64,000 nt of DNA. It comes from Umbelopsis ramanniana AG (taxonomy: Eukaryota > Mucoromycota > Umbelopsidomycetes > Umbelopsidales > Umbelopsidaceae). Both the position numbers and the translations under genes were made by a program. Positions 1 through 10,071 of the stretch are shown here, piece after piece (position 1 is the first letter of the stretch; each line of letters opens with the position of its first letter). The stretch spans positions 1-64,000 of the forward strand of contig NW_026252159.1 of NCBI RefSeq assembly GCF_025399195.1. The letters are read 5' to 3'. The notes beneath the pieces were generated by a model. It worked only from the letters and a program-made list of their open reading frames with translations, was not told the DNA's origin and ran no database searches.

Positions 1-351
1 ACTCCCGTAAACTAAACCATTGTTACTTATTGTTGTAAATGACATGATGGAATGTAAGAAAAAATGATGGACTGCTGAAGATGCGAGATATAAATGTTGA
101 TTAATAGATGTAGATATCAACATTGGTGAACACAAGTGAAGAATGATATATGTTCAAGATCAGCGGGACTGACTTCTCCAACCTAGACTATCTCATGATT
201 TCATGAAATTGCTATTGGCAAATAAGCAGTCAGCTCATATTGTGGTAGGCAGAGGTGCATATTCGAAGAAAACAATCGTATATTGGAAGATATCCGTTTT
301 AATTTTTCGGCAGAGATCAACATTTTGATACGAAGCTAAACTTATATGATG
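1..351. other. 3' flank, no gene seen
   Basis: No open frame of note and no RNA gene signature is visible here. The stretch follows the stop codon of the minus-strand BRCA1/BARD1-like gene, so it probably holds that gene's 3' untranslated region and flanking spacer. Confidence 0.5.
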
Positions 352-2327
352 TCAGCGCAAATTATTTCTAAAAGGACTGTAGTTTTTCTTTGGTAGTTGA
401 CGGTAGCAGCTAATGGAATCTAATATCCATGCTGCATTTACAGCCTCATTGAACATATGTCCATGATGAAAAAGAGTGTCTCGAATATCGTATATTATTA
501 TAGCGCCCTTTGGTAGATTGTCTGAGCCTTCCCACACAATGCCATCTCCATATCGTATAAGAGAAATGAGTTCGTCTTTGGATGGCCCGTAGAAAGTGCC
601 CCAAAAAGTGACTTCTAAACCTTGAAAAAGTCCAGGTTCCTAAAAGTAAGATGTCATTAGACGACGTGCGAAAAGAAGCAGGAAGGAATATACAAGACAA
701 TTGATTACATTGGCTGCCTTAGCTTGCCGAGCTATCCGTGGTATCGATGTGCGGTCGCTCGCTTCATCTCCATCAACTTCGTCTTCATCTTCCGTAACAA
801 ACCTTCCAGCAAGTTTACATTTCTCTAACCCTTGCAAATATCATTCAAATTCAATATATTGTCACTCGTCTGTACTGGTGCAGCCGAGCATTCACTTACA
901 AGCTTTGTCCACTATCCATATTCCGCAAACTATGCCTTGCAAATATTTGAGAGTTCTTCTCGCCAAATTCTTTTGATCTTCATACAGTATTGAAGTTAGA
1001 TATAAACCGAGCATTTATGAAATCCATTACGCCAAGATAACTGACCAGCTGTGGTAACAATGTGTGTCACTTCTTGTGAAAATTCGTTGACCACACGACC
1101 TTTCAAGGTTCGCACGATGCTATTAAGTTCCGTTTCCTAAATATGGTCAATTGATTAGCTTTTTATACGCTCCAATGACGACAGCGTGAATGTGTATGCA
1201 TACAGCAAAAGAAGGAGGAAGATGTGTTGCCAAAATCACGTAACATTCTACATTCGATGTTGGACGTCGCCCGATTGCTGATTTCCAAAAATTTGGCGAT
1301 GGTTCTGTATCTGCGTCAAGCGATAAATCTGAAAATTGGGATGTGTAGAATGTTGGACGATCAGCTCCACCAACGCTTTGTGATGGTGGTAGTGAGTTAT
1401 GATGGCTTTGATTTGTCAATTCAGGTGATGATGCTACAGCTGGAATGAAAATGGTTCTCAATGGCATGAAGTGTAGTAGAAATGGATGTCTAATGTAAGG
1501 CAACCTACAGTGACTTGCAACCTGATGAGCCGAAATTTGGGTTGCATCCGTATCTTCAATGGTGAATCCTCCTATTGGCAAATCGATATCATTCATCTCA
1601 GATGGTTCTTCTAGTATCTCTTCAAACTGATTTGCCGTTATGCTATCATGTTCTACCCCTTGATTCTGGAAAACGGTAGCAGCTGCAAGAGGACATTGTC
1701 AGCTGATTGTTATACACGATCGAACGAGTATGATATTCAAAGAGAGTTTTATCATACATGTACTTGAAATAGCATTGGGTTCATTGTCATTGCCGTAAGT
1801 AGTATAACCACTGTGATCATCCTTCGTAGGATAAGGATATTTTTGAGTTAAATGTGTATCTGGTTGAAGCTGCCATTGCGAACTGTGTATTGGTTCTTGG
1901 GATATAGCTATAAAAGGCGAAATGTGTCAGCTATCCACAGAGAAATCAATCCTTCTGGCTGTTGAAGCATACCTTGTCCTGTCATTTCCTCATATGCTGT
2001 CTGAAGTTCCTGAAAATTTGTGACAACCTCGGCTACTGATGGCATAGGGTTTAATTGTCGCCTTGTCAACCCATGCTTGCACAGTGGACATCTTGCTAAG
2101 GTCTCTAGTGACCTTAAAATACAAGCTTTGCAGTACGTATGTAGACAAGGTGTTAACATAGGTTCGTCATAGTAGCTTAAACTGAATATATGATAAGTCA
2201 CACTTGGCGGCCGGTGGTAAAGGTAAGAGGTAACGACATACCAAATGGGACAAACTAGTTCGGAAGCCATTCGTCTTAGCAATCCGCTAGCATCATTTGG
2301 CAGATCTTGAAAACGAATTTCGCTCAT
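352..2327 (-). CDS. BRCA1/BARD1-like RING plus tandem BRCT E3 ubiquitin ligase
   Basis: Spliced gene of about nine exons, roughly 450-490 residues. The N-terminus (M at 2327) carries a C3HC4 RING finger split by an intron at 2241-2182. After joining it reads CPIC, then CLHTYCKAC, then CPLCKHGLTRRQL, followed by a helix as in BRCA1. A low-complexity linker follows (about 2000-1220). Two BRCT repeats end the protein. BRCT1 (about 1240-790) has VTHIV, RTLKYLQG and the signature Trp in WIVDKAWLEKC. BRCT2 (about 640-352) has LFQGLEVTFWGTF and AAWILDS. BRCA1 and BARD1 form a RING heterodimer that ubiquitinates chromatin in homologous recombination, and their BRCT pairs read phosphoproteins or nucleosomes. 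There are no ankyrin repeats (unlike BARD1) and no PHD finger (unlike plant forms). The RING looks more like BRCA1, the BRCT pair somewhat more like BARD1. The family is clear; which orthologue is open. Confidence 0.82.
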
Positions 2328-2429
2328 GACAGGCTACATGAATGAATGAGTTAAAATTGATATTGGAATGAATCAATTTTTTTATTGAAGGGCGGGGACC
2401 ACTATGACCAAAAATCGCGTTATTATAAG

Positions 2430-4039
2430 CTACCCTTCAGATTCAGTGTCATCTCCAGTAAATTCATCTTGTTCACTTTCCGGTACATCAACTCCTAATT
2501 CATGGGCTATGGTCTCGTCATATGGATGTCGTACGAGTTGCAAGTATGTTTTGTTAGGCAGGATATCAATTAGTTGAAAGGCAAGGTTAATGGTGGAAAG
2601 AGCGTCTAAGGGAGGTGGCGATCTAATCAAATGTATAGGGCTATAAAGACAGATCAGTAACAAAAGAGATGTTACTAGTAACAGGGGAGCAGTTGATGCC
2701 ATACCTTGTTGACGATAATATCTTAGTTCGACGCTTTACCAGCTGAGCAAGATTGAACAAGATATTCAAATGGACACCAAAGGCGATCATCACATCCCAG
2801 AGATGAAGTACTTCCGAGAATGGCTGGACCGATGCTGATAACGTTGATATTTCTTTTGAATGGGTAAATATATAGGTATCCTTTTACAACATTTCAAATC
2901 GCATTTGTACCTTTGAAAGCAAATATATCAGCTGTTAGCCCTTTGCCACGAAGATAGCCCGACAATTCAGGATCTATTATCTTCAGGCATACATCCAACA
3001 GCTTGGTGAAGCATAGAGTTATTTGAAAGTATGTGCATCCATATAAAATTATGAACGGTCAATACTTACCTTGACGCCGCAGTGAGCACCGAGCAAGTTG
3101 GGTTGAGCGTACAAAGGACAACAGTGGCGGACAAAGGTAGTAAATGTGAAGAAAGCGTCCAGCTCTGGCAATATCATAATGAATGGTACAACCAGGAAGC
3201 TCATGGTATTTACATAGGCGAATCTCCAGTGTGCTGGTTGATGTCTTAACAGCAGTTTAGATATAAAAACGGTAGCCGTGCTTGTCAAAGTTGTCTTCTC
3301 TACCGTAATGAGGTTAAATATCATACTTTCTCTTAAATTTTTTCAGTCTACAATTAAATACTAACCTGCATGTAGCCATATAAACGAGTTCAGCACCCTT
3401 TGCATCTGCTTAAGCGTTCCTTTGTAAGAATCCGTACCATCGTCGAAAAATGATATTGTCGAGTCATGTATAATATCCTTGTGATATTCGGATACGCCGT
3501 TTTCAAGCAAATCCTTATAACAGTTGGCCGATACGTAGTATACCTCTAGTAGAAGTTTCCATACCTTTTGACGATATTTCTAATCGGCGTAAAGTATAAG
3601 CTATCAGCTTTGGAAAATAAAATTGCTTCTTATCATATCACAACCTGACTAGAACCTAATATTGAGTTCTTGAAAATGAAGAAGCGCAGCTCTTCCAAGG
3701 TTTTCTTGATTTCGGCTTCTGTATTGTGTGATGCATGTACAAGATTTGATAACATAGGTTTTTTGACCTCAAGTAGTGTATTATCTCTGGAGTTATTATT
3801 ATTAAATGATGGTATGTGCTTGTATTTTTTGGACATAGTGAAGGGAAAGACAACATGTAAGACAAAGAAACAAGCATCAATAAATACGAAATTGAAGCGC
3901 TCAGCAAAGTAATTTGCTTTGGGTAACCTTCCAAAAATAACTGTATCAACTGCCATCTTGAGAGCATACTCTGTTCGACGAGGTTACTCGACAACAAGTG
4001 CATCACAGCGTCATTATAAGAGCAACTTTTGGCACTCAT
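2430..4039 (-). CDS. TBC-domain protein of the Bub2/Cdc16 type
   Basis: Six or seven exons. The conserved core includes the VWKLLLEV block (about 3560), VLNSFIWLHAE (about 3390), then MILPELDAF and HCCPLYAQP (about 3100), then LLDVCLKIIDPEL (about 2980), then FGVHLNIL (about 2790). The last exon, 2662-2430, carries LIRSPPPLDA and ends in an acidic tail. This order and wording match Bub2 of budding yeast and Cdc16 of fission yeast. These are GTPase-activating subunits that hold the Tem1/Spg1 GTPase inactive at spindle poles until mitotic exit. The catalytic fingers are not conserved: the arginine-finger block IxxDxxR reads IIHDSTI, and the YxQ block reads YVN. GAP activity is therefore doubtful. 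The start at 4039 needs a first intron ending near 3718; an alternative start is 3956. Family assignment is firm, the first exon less so. Confidence 0.75.
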
Positions 4040-4168
4040 TGTGCTGTTGACAACTTAAGATATGGCATCCGTCAATTGTTGAAAGGTTGCCTCTGATGCT
4101 GTAAATTACCAAATAGCATGCTATTAGCAATGGCAGGCTCTAATGCGTGGATTACATCTACGGACCCA

Positions 4169-5130
4169 TCATTTGTCGTAATTCATGCGTGACCTTTGTC
4201 TTGGAGGTTGGTTGCCATCATCACCTTCCCTCTTCATCGGCAATGCTGAGGAATCCGTATCTTGAAAGTCTGACGGTCTCTCTTGCATTGAACCGGGTGA
4301 TGGCCTATCAGGTTGATCCCTGTCTCGAAAAGCTCTACGTCCTCGACTACCACGTTTTCCACCTCTATCTCCACGACCACCCCTACTAAAGCCACCTCTT
4401 GGGGAATTGGAAGACGACGATGGTATCACTGGGGATGGAACCTGCTGATATGGATTGAATGGGCCACTTGAGTTGGACGATGTTTTTGTGTGCTGAGTAT
4501 TAGCTTGAGGAAACTTTGCAGGATTGATCGCCGCCTGTTTCCCCCCTCCTTGCCGCACGTTATTATTCATGCGCTGTTGTTGTGTATATGGAACGTTGCC
4601 TTGCGTCGACTGCGCATTAGCGTCACGCAGTTCTTCGCTACGATTTGGCTTGTCATTGTATAAAAATGTGTCACGGCCAATTCTCAGAACATGTCCTGAA
4701 CGAGATAAGGTTAGGTATGGAAATCCTAAATAGAGTCGAATTTCACTGTAGGAAAGCATGTCGTGTTGCTTATGTTAGCTATCTCCTCCTCAAAATGTAG
4801 TTTATCGTTTATAAGGCGACTTACGCGTCATGAAGGTGGACAATGTCTCCTTCAGCCAAGTATTCTCCATGCTGTCCCCATATCTTCATGACTATAGATC
4901 CTGTTTCATCTGCTACAAGGAACCGCCATATCGTGTTTCGTTGACCACTGACTTCAGGCTCAGGATCTAGACAGTAGAATAAGAGATGTCAACATAAACA
5001 CGATGGCGAGACTGTTAAAAGCTACTAAGACTGTACCTTTGCTCAAAATGATGCCATCGAAGGGAAAATTTCGACTCGTGTTTTCTATTTCTCTGACTTT
5101 TTTCTGTCCGTAGATGTCTTTTGTTGTCAT
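4169..5130 (-). CDS. SOSS complex subunit B-like single-stranded DNA binding protein
   Basis: Three exons: 5130-5037, 4966-4825 and 4745-4169, giving about 270 residues. Residues about 22-115 form one OB fold. Visible hallmarks are VADETGSIVMKIWG, then EGDIVHL, then YLTLSRSG and IGRDTFLYNDKPN, in the order seen in human SSB1/NABP2. Family members bind single-stranded DNA at breaks, act with INTS3 in the SOSS complex and promote resection and checkpoint signalling. The C-terminal half is disordered: Q/N/S-rich, then a run of RGG and RG repeats (about 4405-4320), then an acidic to basic end. An RGG box is a likely nucleic-acid-binding or methylation segment. The gene is the third of a minus-strand row with the TBC and BRCA1/BARD1-like genes. 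Confidence 0.78.
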
Positions 5131-5663
5131 TGCTGTTATATGAAACGCATGGTCTACTGTAACATACGTAATGACACTACGTTCAAGCTGTTCATACTTT
5201 CGGTCAAAAGGACTCCGCGAGCACGTGACTTCTTTCAACCTTCTGAAGAACCGAGTATACGGGGTTACCAGGCCGAGAACATAGGCGATAGGCAATATAT
5301 AGTAGTGACCAATCATAGCTAGTCATCATAAGGAAGTTTTGCATAGATACATGTAACAACTACAGAAGATATGATTGCTCATGAGCGGTAGGTTTAGAAC
5401 TTATCTGCATCATACAGGATAACATGTTGATAGAAATCAAGAGACTCGACATTTTACGGAGCTGTAGCATGAGTCCAACAGAAATAACACTGCGAGTTCA
5501 GCGAACAGTACTCTGACTGAAGCCCCCCAATTCGTCAATTTGGTGGGTATCCAACTTGTCCAAGTCAAAATTGATTTCCCGCACTTAAATTCTCACGCTC
5601 GCGAGGGAGCTTTCAACCATACCTCTTCAGAGCATCTCGTCTACTTGAATAAAAGACTGTTGA
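5131..5663. promoter_or_regulatory. Divergent promoter region, SOSS-B / BCKDH E1-beta
   Basis: This spacer of 533 bases separates the start codons of two divergent genes. It should hold both promoters. I see no clear TATA box or other named site, and the open frames in it have no family resemblance. Confidence 0.5.
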
Positions 5664-7272
5664 ATGTTGCGCATTCTCAAATCAAAAGCTCCCAACAGCT
5701 GTTTCAGACTAACTTCTGCTGCTTTTCAGGTAACGAACATACGCAAATAACCTTGTAGTTACGTGCCTAGAACAAACCTAACTTTTCAGTTTTCAGTCAC
5801 AAAGACGACTCTATGCTGACCAGCCCCCTCCGGCCGAAGGGTTTCTTCCGGGAGTTGCAGACTCCAAGCTACTTAAAAGAACGCCAGAAGAAGCACTCAG
5901 AAATCCAGAACTGGCCGCTCTGAGTGCTGCGAACGGTAAGGAATACTACCTATGAATAGTCGAAAAAGAGGAATGACTTGTACTAATGGTGTTTATCTTA
6001 AATAGGAGAGACAGAAAAGATGAATTTCTTTCAAGCTATTAATAATGCTCTTTCAACTGCCTTAGCTACAGACGAAACCTCAGGTATGTATTGCGATCTT
6101 AATGAATATCGTAATGTAGATACTGATCCGTCTCCGCACGATTGGCAGTTGTCTTTGGCGAAGATGTATCTTTTGGTGGTGTATTCCGAGCCACATCGGG
6201 ATTGGCTGAACGATTTGGTCGCGACAGAGTGTTCAACACGCCTATAACTGAACAAGGCATTGTAGGATTTGGCATTGGAATGGCTGCTGTCGGCCACACT
6301 GCTATTGCTGAGATTCAGTTTGCGGACTACATTTTCCCCGCGTTCGATCAAGTATGCATCACAGCTGTCGTATAATTCTTCAATCAAGCGTTCCAATATA
6401 CCAACTTACCTTCATTATGAATTATAGATTGTCAATGAAGCAGCAAAATATCGTTACCGGTCCGGTGGCATATTCAATGTTGGCGGGCTAACCATCCGTA
6501 CTCCTTGCTCCGCTGTCGGACATGGTGGACATTATCATTCGCAGACCCCTGAAGCCTTTTTTGCTCATTGTCCTGGCGTAAAGGCAGGTCTCACCACAGT
6601 GTGAATTTCATAAACGTCCCTTCCTCACTAATTGTTTTTACAAATAGATTGTCATGCCTCGTAGCCCTATACAAGCAAAGGGACTTTTGCTAGCTTCCAT
6701 TCGTGACCGCAATCCCGTTATATTTCTAGAACCCAAGATCCTCTATCGTGCTGCTGGTAAATACAGATACATGTTTGACATGCTTTACTTGGCATACCTT
6801 AACATGTAACTAACGCAATCTCATTATTATAGTGGAGGAAGTACCCGTCAGCGATTACGAACTTCCACTTGGAAAAGCTGAAGTATTGAAACGAGGCAAT
6901 AATGTCACCGTGGTTGGGTACGGTACACAAATTTACAAACTGGAGAACGCCATTCAATTGGCCGAAAAGCATATACCTGGTTTAAGCTGCGAGCTCATTG
7001 ATCTTCGAACGATAGTTCCATTGGATATCGATACTATCTGTGAAAGTGTAAACAAAACTGGACGACTTGTCATTGGGCATGAGGCACCAAAGACAGGAGG
7101 ATTTGCTGCAGAAATCACCACTGCTGTAATGGAACGCTCATTCTTACGACTAGAGGCACCAATTCAACGTGTTTGCGGATGGGATACACCTTTCCCGCTT
7201 GCGTTTGAAAAGTTTTATATGCCTGATATGATTCGGTGCTATGATGCAATTAAGAAAGTGACTGAATATTGA
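5664..7272 (+). CDS. BCKDHB: Branched-chain 2-oxoacid dehydrogenase E1 beta subunit, mitochondrial
   Basis: About six exons, near 400 residues. It is the beta half of the thiamine-diphosphate-dependent E1 of the mitochondrial complex that decarboxylates 2-oxo acids from Leu, Ile and Val. The start at 5664 opens an N-terminus rich in K, R and S with no acidic residues ([11 protein letters not shown]...), which fits a mitochondrial presequence. Visible family blocks include [12 protein letters not shown], then [10 protein letters not shown], then [13 protein letters not shown] (about 6310), [14 protein letters not shown], then [14 protein letters not shown] (about 6540), [12 protein letters not shown], and in the last exon [19 protein letters not shown] and [10 protein letters not shown]. 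The C-terminus [10 protein letters not shown]...FYMPD is typical. Introns are 60-90 bases. The Rpb4 gene follows 138 bases downstream on the same strand. Confidence 0.93.
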
Positions 7273-7410
7273 CAAAAATTATTGATAGACTTTCTTGTTT
7301 TCGTAATTTTCGTTCCCGCTTTTTTGATGATACGCGCGTAAATTTTGTCATAAAAACGTCTTAATATTTCGAAGCTTGTCACAGGTGGTCCCAACAGAGC
7401 TTGAAGTGCT

Positions 7411-8254
7411 ATGGCCCACAGACATATTCGCAGAGGAGCAAATGAAGAACAAGACGCTGCTCAGCTGAAGTTGGGTGAAGGTAACATATGAGCCACTAAT
7501 AGTGATTGACTAAAGAACTACCACTGATCATTGGAAATCTCAAATCATTCTTCTCAAAACATCTTTGATGACCTCGTTCACGAATACTCACCTAATTACT
7601 TACATGGGACTCACAACTTACCCTGTAACCAACCGACTTTATACAACTTGCTACTTTATTTAGAATTTCAAAATGCCCACTGCCTTTTCATATCTGAATT
7701 AAATATTCTCCTGGAGGCTCAACGAGAATCCAAGGATCACAGCGGCGAAAACAGGCCACAAACGAAGTAAATGACAGCAACTTACAGTTTGATCCGAACC
7801 ATATCGGTATCAGCTACCAAAGGAATTTACTAAAGTCGATTCTTTCTCTCTCTAGTGTGTTGCAAAAAACTGTAAGCTACGTCCAATCTTTCAGTCGATT
7901 CACAAACAGAGACTCGGTTCGAGAAGTTCGAGGGTGAGTCTTGCTTCCACCTACCGTCCTCAGTCGGTTGCTCTGGTATACCCGCCATTTTACTCAAATA
8001 TGAATTTAGTTTACTGGCAAAGGACAGTAGCTTGTCACAGTTTGAAATTGCACAGCTTGCCAATTTGTGCTGCGATGATTCAGAGGAAGCAAAGGCTTTG
8101 ATCCCGAGGTAAGTTCGTTGCACTTAGGTATGGAAGTATATAGCATACAAAGTGCTAAGGAATGACTGCGAGCAGCTTACACAATAAGATTGATGACGAC
8201 CGGCTGCAAGAGTTGATGAATCAAATGCTTACCATCAAGAAGTTCCAAGGATAG
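7411..8254 (+). CDS. RPB4: RNA polymerase II subunit Rpb4
   Basis: Five exons, about 137 residues. Exon 1 ends at 7480 in LKLGE. After splicing the next exon continues EFQNAHCLFISELNILLE, the hallmark Rpb4 segment. Later exons give VSYVQSFSRFTNRDSVREV, then FEIAQLANLCCDDSEEAKAL and IPSIDDDRLQELM, the conserved HRDC-like C-terminal helices. Rpb4 pairs with Rpb7 to form the stalk of RNA polymerase II, used in initiation, mRNA export and decay. Length fits the compact animal form and lacks the long insert of budding yeast. Two of the introns are close to 150-160 bases, longer than most in this window. Confidence 0.9.
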
Positions 8255-8949
8255 TTTATCAATCTTAGTGCATTCTCATCACCTTATCGTGCGTTCAATA
8301 ACGCTTTTAAAATGTACATTAATACAATGCAGTTAAACTTGAGAATATATACTGTGTACGCTTTATTCATAATGCTCTAGACAGCGCGGTGTGTAAGTAT
8401 ATGGCTGGTAAAGCCTGCTGTATAACCGTCGAACGCGAGGTTACGTCTACTTGGAGGATCGCAAGTTTGGTACCTTTTGCGCAACTCAACGCGAAGACAG
8501 GAGCCCTGCTAATATTGCAATGTTCAAGCTAGGATGTAGCACACGCTAGAGTTGATTCCAGTTGAACGCCCTCGATGAACCATAAATTTCACAATAGGGA
8601 TGGCTCCACAAAATAACAAGACTCAGCAATATATCACGCGCTGTAACCTTTGAATATTGGTTAGATATTAATGAGGACGAGAATTCCCTATAGTATCTAA
8701 ACAAATCTTACCCCAATACGTCTCTAAGAGCGAAGACACTAATGAGCGAGATCATGATCCAACTTTGTTTCAGCGTTTATTGGTAACTTTATAAGGAACG
8801 TTTGATCGCAAGATCCATATGGAATTTCGCGTTTAACATAAGAGATTTACGGATATTCAAGTTCAAGTTTATAGAAAAGCAACATAGCGTAGTTCACCAT
8901 TTGCAAATGAACGTACAGGTCCCTTTTCATCGGTAGTTTTTCCAGACTC
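8255..8949. other. Convergent intergenic spacer
   Basis: Nearly 700 bases between the ends of Rpb4 (plus) and the SERBP-like gene (minus). No open frame above 60 codons, no tRNA box and no long repeat is visible. It probably contains two 3' untranslated regions. Confidence 0.45.
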
Positions 8950-9237
8950 TTATGGCTGGCTCTTCCTTTCTTCAAAATTACTTTCGTCCACGATCTGTAC
9001 TTTTGGAGCCATAGCACTTGAATGACTTTCCTGTGTTTCCAACGCTTCCAAATCGTCTGAGGAGCCTACTTCCATTTCCAGTTCGTGGTCAAGATCTTCG
9101 GTTTTCCAGTCGCCCCAGTTACCACGGCCACGTCCGCTCTTTTTGGTGGGACCTCGAGCGTCTCGAAAACCGTTTCTTTGGTAGTGCCTCGACTCTTCCA
9201 CAGGCAGAGGGTAAAGATTTTGCTTACTTCTAGTCAT
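8950..9237 (-). CDS. Small SERBP/Stm1-like protein with a GRGNWG motif
   Basis: Single open frame of 95 residues. The centre reads KKSGRGRGNWGDW, which matches the conserved K-x-G-x-G-x-x-NWG core of the HABP4/PAI-RBP1 (SERBP1, Stm1) family, followed by an acidic stretch (EDLDHELEMEVGSSDD). Family members bind RNA or idle 80S ribosomes; the small fungal members are little studied. The N-terminal part RHYQRNGFRDARG is basic. A GTAAGC just after codon 4 could open a short intron that would remove about ten residues, so the N-terminus is uncertain. The call rests on one short motif, so it is a family-level guess. Confidence 0.55.
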   Translation of the reverse strand: MTRSKQNLYPLPVEESRHYQRNGFRDARGPTKKSGRGRGNWGDWKTEDLDHELEMEVGSSDDLEALETQESHSSAMAPKVQIVDESNFEERKSQP

Positions 9238-10071
9238 GGTAGTTATAGGAAGCTTGTTTTAAATATCCTGGAAGTAAAAGATGGTTCATTCTGACCTCGG
9301 GCTTTTTAAAGCTTTGCGCCCAACTCCTGCGAAATGATGTCAGGTGAGCTCACTTGGGGGGCAGTGGCACCACCCTGGCGCTTTCTGTTGTGTGAAAATT
9401 GGCAGCGCTTCCTCCTAAATGGCCGTAACTGAAAAGGAACATTTGACACAGAATAAAAATGAACATCTCGTCTTTCATTGATCTGTTAAAACAATGCTAT
9501 TGATATTATGCTTCGAGTGAAGTGATGGGTTTGTGCACAATAAGGAAAGTTTGTCTTGTTTGTTCAAAATACTGCTAAAAGAATTTGCTAGAAATATGAA
9601 GCAATTTTTAGGCTGAAAACATAGAACAAGCTCTTGGATGTACCTCCAATGATTTCTAATTTGCTGATTAACTGGATTTTGTCGGTGGTGATATGCGAAG
9701 TCTGACCTCAACAATGCAATAGGTTTCTCCGACAAATTGGATCGACGTACACTCTTCTTGAGCTACAAGCATTTTCCAGACCTAAACGCCTTGTGATTTA
9801 TCATGTACTGCACCAAAGTCTTTGTTTTCGTAAGGTACTAAGGTAAGCTTTACAATTGTGCTATCATCCTGAGAGTTCTGAATATCCGTATTCTAATCAC
9901 CATCCTGCCCTTGTAATTGTAAACAATCCTGTACGAGCAATGTTTTACGATGTTGCACCACAAGAAAATCACACCACCATATCGTTACGATAGAAAGAAA
10001 GCTGGCCACTTCGCAAGTAAGTTGTATATCAAATAAATATATTTAATGGTGTATGTTAGTGTATACATAAA
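9238..10071. other. Intergenic spacer upstream of the SERBP-like gene
   Basis: About 830 bases between the start of the small SERBP-like gene and the end of the P-type ATPase gene, both on minus. It should hold the promoter of the former and the 3' untranslated region of the latter. An 86-codon frame at 9475-9735 has no ATG and no family resemblance. Confidence 0.45.

Noticed and set aside
9475-9735. 86-codon minus-strand frame between the SERBP-like and ATPase genes
   Set aside because: It has no ATG, no recognisable motif and sits in expected untranslated sequence.
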